Assembly (NCBI RefSeq): GCF_001411555.2
Contig: NC_049901.1
Location: 41,138,964-41,202,963, forward strand
Source of the DNA: Juglans regia
Taxonomy: Eukaryota; Streptophyta; Magnoliopsida; Fagales; Juglandaceae
Direction of reading: 5' to 3'
DNA: 64,000 bases
Below the pieces are notes generated by a model, which saw only the letters and a program-made list of their open reading frames with translations, was not told the DNA's origin and ran no database searches. The translations under genes and the position numbers were made by a program. Within the stretch, counting starts at the first letter, position 1. Each line of letters starts with the position of its first letter. Positions 61,112 to 64,000 of this stretch are shown here, one piece after another.

Positions 61112-62000
61112 TCAATCATAATCTGTATCAGTTTCATTTGACAATTCGCTCTCATCATCTGTCGATATTTCAGATGATTCAACATTTTCCTCAACTGTCG
61201 CATCAACAATTTTAGCCTCAATATCTTCTCTATTTAATAGAATCATCTCATACTGGCTCAAATCCACAAACAAATTTAAGGCAGGTTGACTCTCTTGGTA
61301 TGCTTCTTGAGTAGATGAGTCATCTTCTTCTTCATCTTGTCCTTCCACCTGAGGGATAACATCATATATATTTCTTGGAGAATATTTTTGTACTACTCGC
61401 CATTGATTTCCTAACTTCGAGTCATTTAAGTAAAATACTTGAGATGCTTGAGAAGTCAAAATAAAATGATCATCTTCATACTATTTTTTTGATGTATTAA
61501 CACTAAAAAAATATTCATCATCACGGACTCCAGTACGATGATTGCTTAAATCTCACCAATCACACTTAAACAAATACACCGCAAGCGCTCCCAAATATTT
61601 CATTCCAACTATATCGACAATAATCCCATAGAAATCAATATTTTCTCCATCATGACTTCCTTCGATTAGGACACCACTATTTTGGATTTTCCTATAACAA
61701 TCTCAATTCATTGTGTGATACCTACTTCTCCGAGAAATACATGTAGTATATCGAGCAGCGCGTCTCGATAGGCCACTCGCCAATGCATACAGTTCATCCG
61801 ATATATCATTTGGATTATTCGCATACATTTGTACAACTTACATATTGAGTAAAGCATATATTATATGAAAATTGAAATTAATATTTTTTCATTGGTTATT
61901 GAGTAATGCATATGTAATGTCATTACCCGTTCTTCAAACCATCTCGAGAATTCCTCTTCATATTTCTAGTTTATATTATTTACTCTCAATTTTTTAATAG
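61112..62000 (-). pseudogene. C-terminal part of a TNP2-type CACTA transposase (DUF4216 region), broken
   Basis: Minus-strand blocks in order: YEEEFSRWFEERV (about 61928-61968), then NPNDISDELYALASGLSRRA (about 61750-61830). Next come IQNSGVLIEGSHDGENIDFY and GIIVDIVGMKYLGALAVYLF, ending KCDW (about 61545-61700). The last block is ASQVFYLNDSKLGNQWRVVQ..PRNIYDVI (61360-61450), with an acidic tail ending at 61112. This is the conserved C-terminal region of plant TNP2-like transposases. In-frame stops (HTMN*DCYR, CDW*DLSN, SKK*YED) disable it, and the catalytic N-terminal portion is missing. Confidence 0.75.
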
Positions 62001-62011
62001 AACTTCTACGT

Positions 62012-63082
62012 ACAGTCGCCCTGTGCAAACGGGGCGTAAACGGTATATATAATAATGCCATGTCAGTTTTTATTTATTATTAAAAAAAAAAACGAAAAAC
62101 ATTGCATCTGGCTTTGGTTAGTGCTCTGGTTTTTGAGATAGCTTCCATCGACTGTACGTAGAAGTTCTGAGCTTGCGTGGTGCTCTGGGTAATCTTCCGT
62201 GTTGCCTGGGTCATCTTCCGTGTGGGTCTTCGGCTTCACCACATCAAGACGCCGAGCAAAACGGTGCGTTGACTCTCTGTAAAGGTATTGGATTTTTACA
62301 CATCGTTGTGGTCTTCAAGTGGATCTGTGCTCACCTATCTGAGTGGGTCATTTTCCTTGTGTGGGTCTTCGACTTCATATCAGTGCAAAGTTCCATGAAA
62401 TGTCTCAAATAAGTGTGGCTATTTGTTCCCTGAGTTTACCGTAGTCTTCAATTCATTTCGTGGTCTTCAAATCTTCAAGTGGAGCTGTGCGAGTATTTTC
62501 TTCAAGTACTCCCAGTAAAAAATTGAAGCTTGTGTACAATGGTAAAGTTATGTTTTTTATTTGCCTTTGTTTCATGATTTTTTGGGAGTTGTTGTTTGTG
62601 GAACAATGTTGACAAAATCTGTTGGTAGGAACAATATTGCACATTGGTTGAGTTTATTGCTCAGAAATGCATATGTTTTGTGTGTATTTGGAAACGGCTC
62701 CAAGGCAAGGTGTTTATGCCGTAGAAATGCAAATTCATGTGTTAATGAAATTCATGTTTCTGTGTCAAAACCTAACACAGTTTGTGGAGGAGAAACTCTC
62801 ATTACAGACCATAATTATTTGTCTTTTATAAGTTAGTTAAGAAGTTGTGCGACTTCTTCCTGCCTTTTTGGTTTATCGTCGTCTTCTGCTTCAACTTCAA
62901 GTGGAATCGCAGAGGGAGGGAATGGGGAAGGAAAAGATGAAGAGGGAGGAACTTGATGTAAACGATGCGTTTCGATGAGGATCAAAATTTTGAATAACTG
63001 TTCAGAAGATTGAGACGGTACGTTTTGAAACACTGATTCCACATCAGCAGCCGCTTGCGCGGCATCTACCACGGGCGACTGT
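62012..63082. mobile_element. candidate 1.07-kb element with ACAGTCGCCC inverted repeats
   Basis: ACAGTCGCCC at 62012-62021 is matched by its exact complement GGGCGACTGT at 63073-63082. Flanking 9-mers CTTCTACGT and CTTCATCAT agree at only 6 of 9 positions, so a target duplication is not established. Inside are imperfect internal repeats (GGGTCATCTTCCGTG-TGGGTCTTCGGCTTCA at about 62210 and a diverged copy at about 62345) and a short minus-strand frame at the right end. The CACTA remnant ends exactly where this unit begins. Confidence 0.4.
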
Positions 63083-63087
63083 CTTCA
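62833..63087 (-). pseudogene. unrecognised short frame (possible last exon or captured fragment)
   Basis: A minus-strand frame of about 83 codons, open from the stop at 63085-63087 (..SPVVDAAQAAADVESVF, then PPSSSFPSPFPPSAIPLEVE and EAEDDDKPKRQEEVAQLLN, stop). Composition is protein-like: helical start, Pro/Ser linker, acidic-basic tail. There is no ATG at its start; an AG at 63080-63079 could act as a splice acceptor. It lies just inside the right inverted repeat of the candidate element. I do not recognise the family. Confidence 0.25.
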
Positions 63088-63513
63088 TCATTTTTCATTT
63101 TTTAAACACGTTAATATGATCACTAAAATTATTGTAATGGTTCTAACTAAACTTTTTCATCTAGTACCAATGCCTTTAATATTCCATTAATATTAGATCT
63201 GAAGTAAGCTGCTGGCCTGCAGCTAGCTAGCTAGCTAGTGCATCATGTAGACACAACATGATGTATAATGCAGTAGTACTGTCAAATTAAGCTAGTAGCT
63301 ATTTGGTACATGCAATTAATACTCTTCATGTTTTGAGATTAAATAATGATTTGAATAACTGCACACAAATATTACAAATAGCAGCAATATCGAAACAGTA
63401 GTCAAATAACATATATATCTCCAAGATCAGAGAATGATTAAAATAGGGAGATCACATCAATATAATGAGTATTTAATTAGTAATTAAGATTTTTTTTGAA
63501 GGTATAAACTCAA

Positions 63514-63544
<31 letters not shown>

Positions 63545-63721
63545 ATGGTGTTGAGAATATTTTCGATTCTATGCAAATTTTGGTGAAAGTTATTAACTAA
63601 CAAAACTTTCATGAAATAGGGTTATTGAAGTAGGACACATACAATAATTAATTGTCTCTCCGATCTATTTGAGACTCAGGTTGTCATGAAAAAAAAAAAT
63701 ATATATATATATATATATATT
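63083..63721. other. intergenic, AT-rich
   Basis: (TA)n at about 63516-63543 and 63697-63720. No gene seen. Confidence 0.45.
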
Positions 63722-63890
63722 GAAAAAATCTATTCATCATTCTAACTTCTATCATCTTCTCATCATCTCATGATGTGGCATTAGTTGATAGGTTTATAAG
63801 TGAAATATAATAAATAATATCTAATCATCTAATGACATATTATAAGATGATGAAAAGATGATAAAAATTAAAATGATAAGTAACATTACT
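63722..63890. mobile_element. MITE, family 3 (second copy)
   Basis: Shares AATCTATTCATCAT, ATGATGTGGCATTAG-TGATA, GTGAAATATAATAAAT and TAATCATCTAATG with the copy at 26421-26580. Ends with inverted GATAAGTAACATTACT. Borders lie in AT runs, so a duplication cannot be called. Confidence 0.6.
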
Positions 63891-64000
63891 CATTTATATA
63901 TATATATATATCCCCTCTCTCTCTCTCTTCTAACGCCCGGCATTAGTACGTACGCATACATGATTGCATTCTGGTTGTTGACAATTAATTAATTGGTTAG

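Larger units (their letters stand above)
58767..62011 (-). mobile_element. CACTA (En/Spm-like) transposon remnant, 3' part
   Basis: The left border reads CACCACAACATAAAAGGG, a degenerate form of the CACTACAA-type terminus. Next to it lie inverted GGGTCTTTTGG..CCAAAAGACCC sequences (58783-58823) and, to 59330, about ten copies of GTTCGAAC, typical of subterminal repeats where CACTA transposases bind. Inside, on the minus strand, are remnants of the two characteristic genes: the end of a TNP2-type transposase and a Transposase_24 (Ptta/En/Spm) protein. The 5' part of the transposase and the other terminus are absent, so the element is truncated near 62011. Confidence 0.8.

Noticed and set aside
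62173..62836. Plus-strand frames of 79 and 91 residues
   Set aside because: No domain, no splice-supported extension, and they lie inside a candidate repeat unit with internal duplications.
1..64000. CRISPR arrays, bacterial operons, tRNA and rRNA genes
   Set aside because: None seen. The periodic repeats are microsatellites, a minisatellite and transposon ends; the only tRNA-like sequence is the SINE head at 23754.

Overview
The window is plant nuclear DNA: AT-rich, intron-containing genes with GT/AG splice sites, long (CT)n and (AT)n microsatellites, MITEs, a tRNA-derived SINE, LTR retrotransposons and a CACTA transposon remnant. Gene and transposon content fit a woody core eudicot; a rosid tree such as a member of Fagales is my inference only.

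Layout, left to right: a lone NEK-kinase-like exon relic at the left edge (minus); a 78-bp tandem duplication; a MIR171 hairpin (about 5158-5260, plus); a four-exon gene for a U11/U12 snRNP 25 kDa-like ubiquitin-fold protein (6851-8190, plus); a six-exon receptor-like cytoplasmic kinase of the RLCK-VII/PBL34-36 type (11871-15283, minus); a gene-poor stretch with an LTR-like fragment and MITEs; a five-exon CUE-domain gene (22708-25729, plus) with a full-length SINE in intron 2; an intronless, membrane-anchored four-EF-hand calmodulin-like gene (27773-28462, minus); then about 14.5 kb of AT-rich intergenic DNA rich in MITEs.

From 43025 to 51160 there are two nested, oppositely oriented Ty1/copia elements. 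A young one (43099-47996; 259-bp LTRs differing at 2 sites; 5-bp target duplication) sits inside the 5' LTR of an older, decayed element that has lost its protease and integrase region. Further right are a 613-bp TIR element with an internal palindrome (51926-52538), a MIR396 hairpin (about 55129-55247, plus), and the 3' part of a CACTA (En/Spm-like) transposon (58767-about 62011, minus) with dense GTTCGAAC subterminal repeats. Next to it is an apparent 1.07-kb unit bounded by 10-bp inverted repeats (62012-63082).

There is no operon-like organisation. The host genes are independent: two microRNA loci (regulators of GRAS/SCL and GRF transcription factors in other plants), one minor-spliceosome-type protein, one signalling kinase, one ubiquitin-binding-type protein and one calcium sensor. 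No clearly new biological system was found. The most informative structures are the nested retrotransposons with TA..CA termini, the palindromic MITE family with 9-bp target duplications, the intronic SINE, and the two microRNA hairpins. All gene models were built by eye from splice signals and reading frame; none is supported by transcript data.
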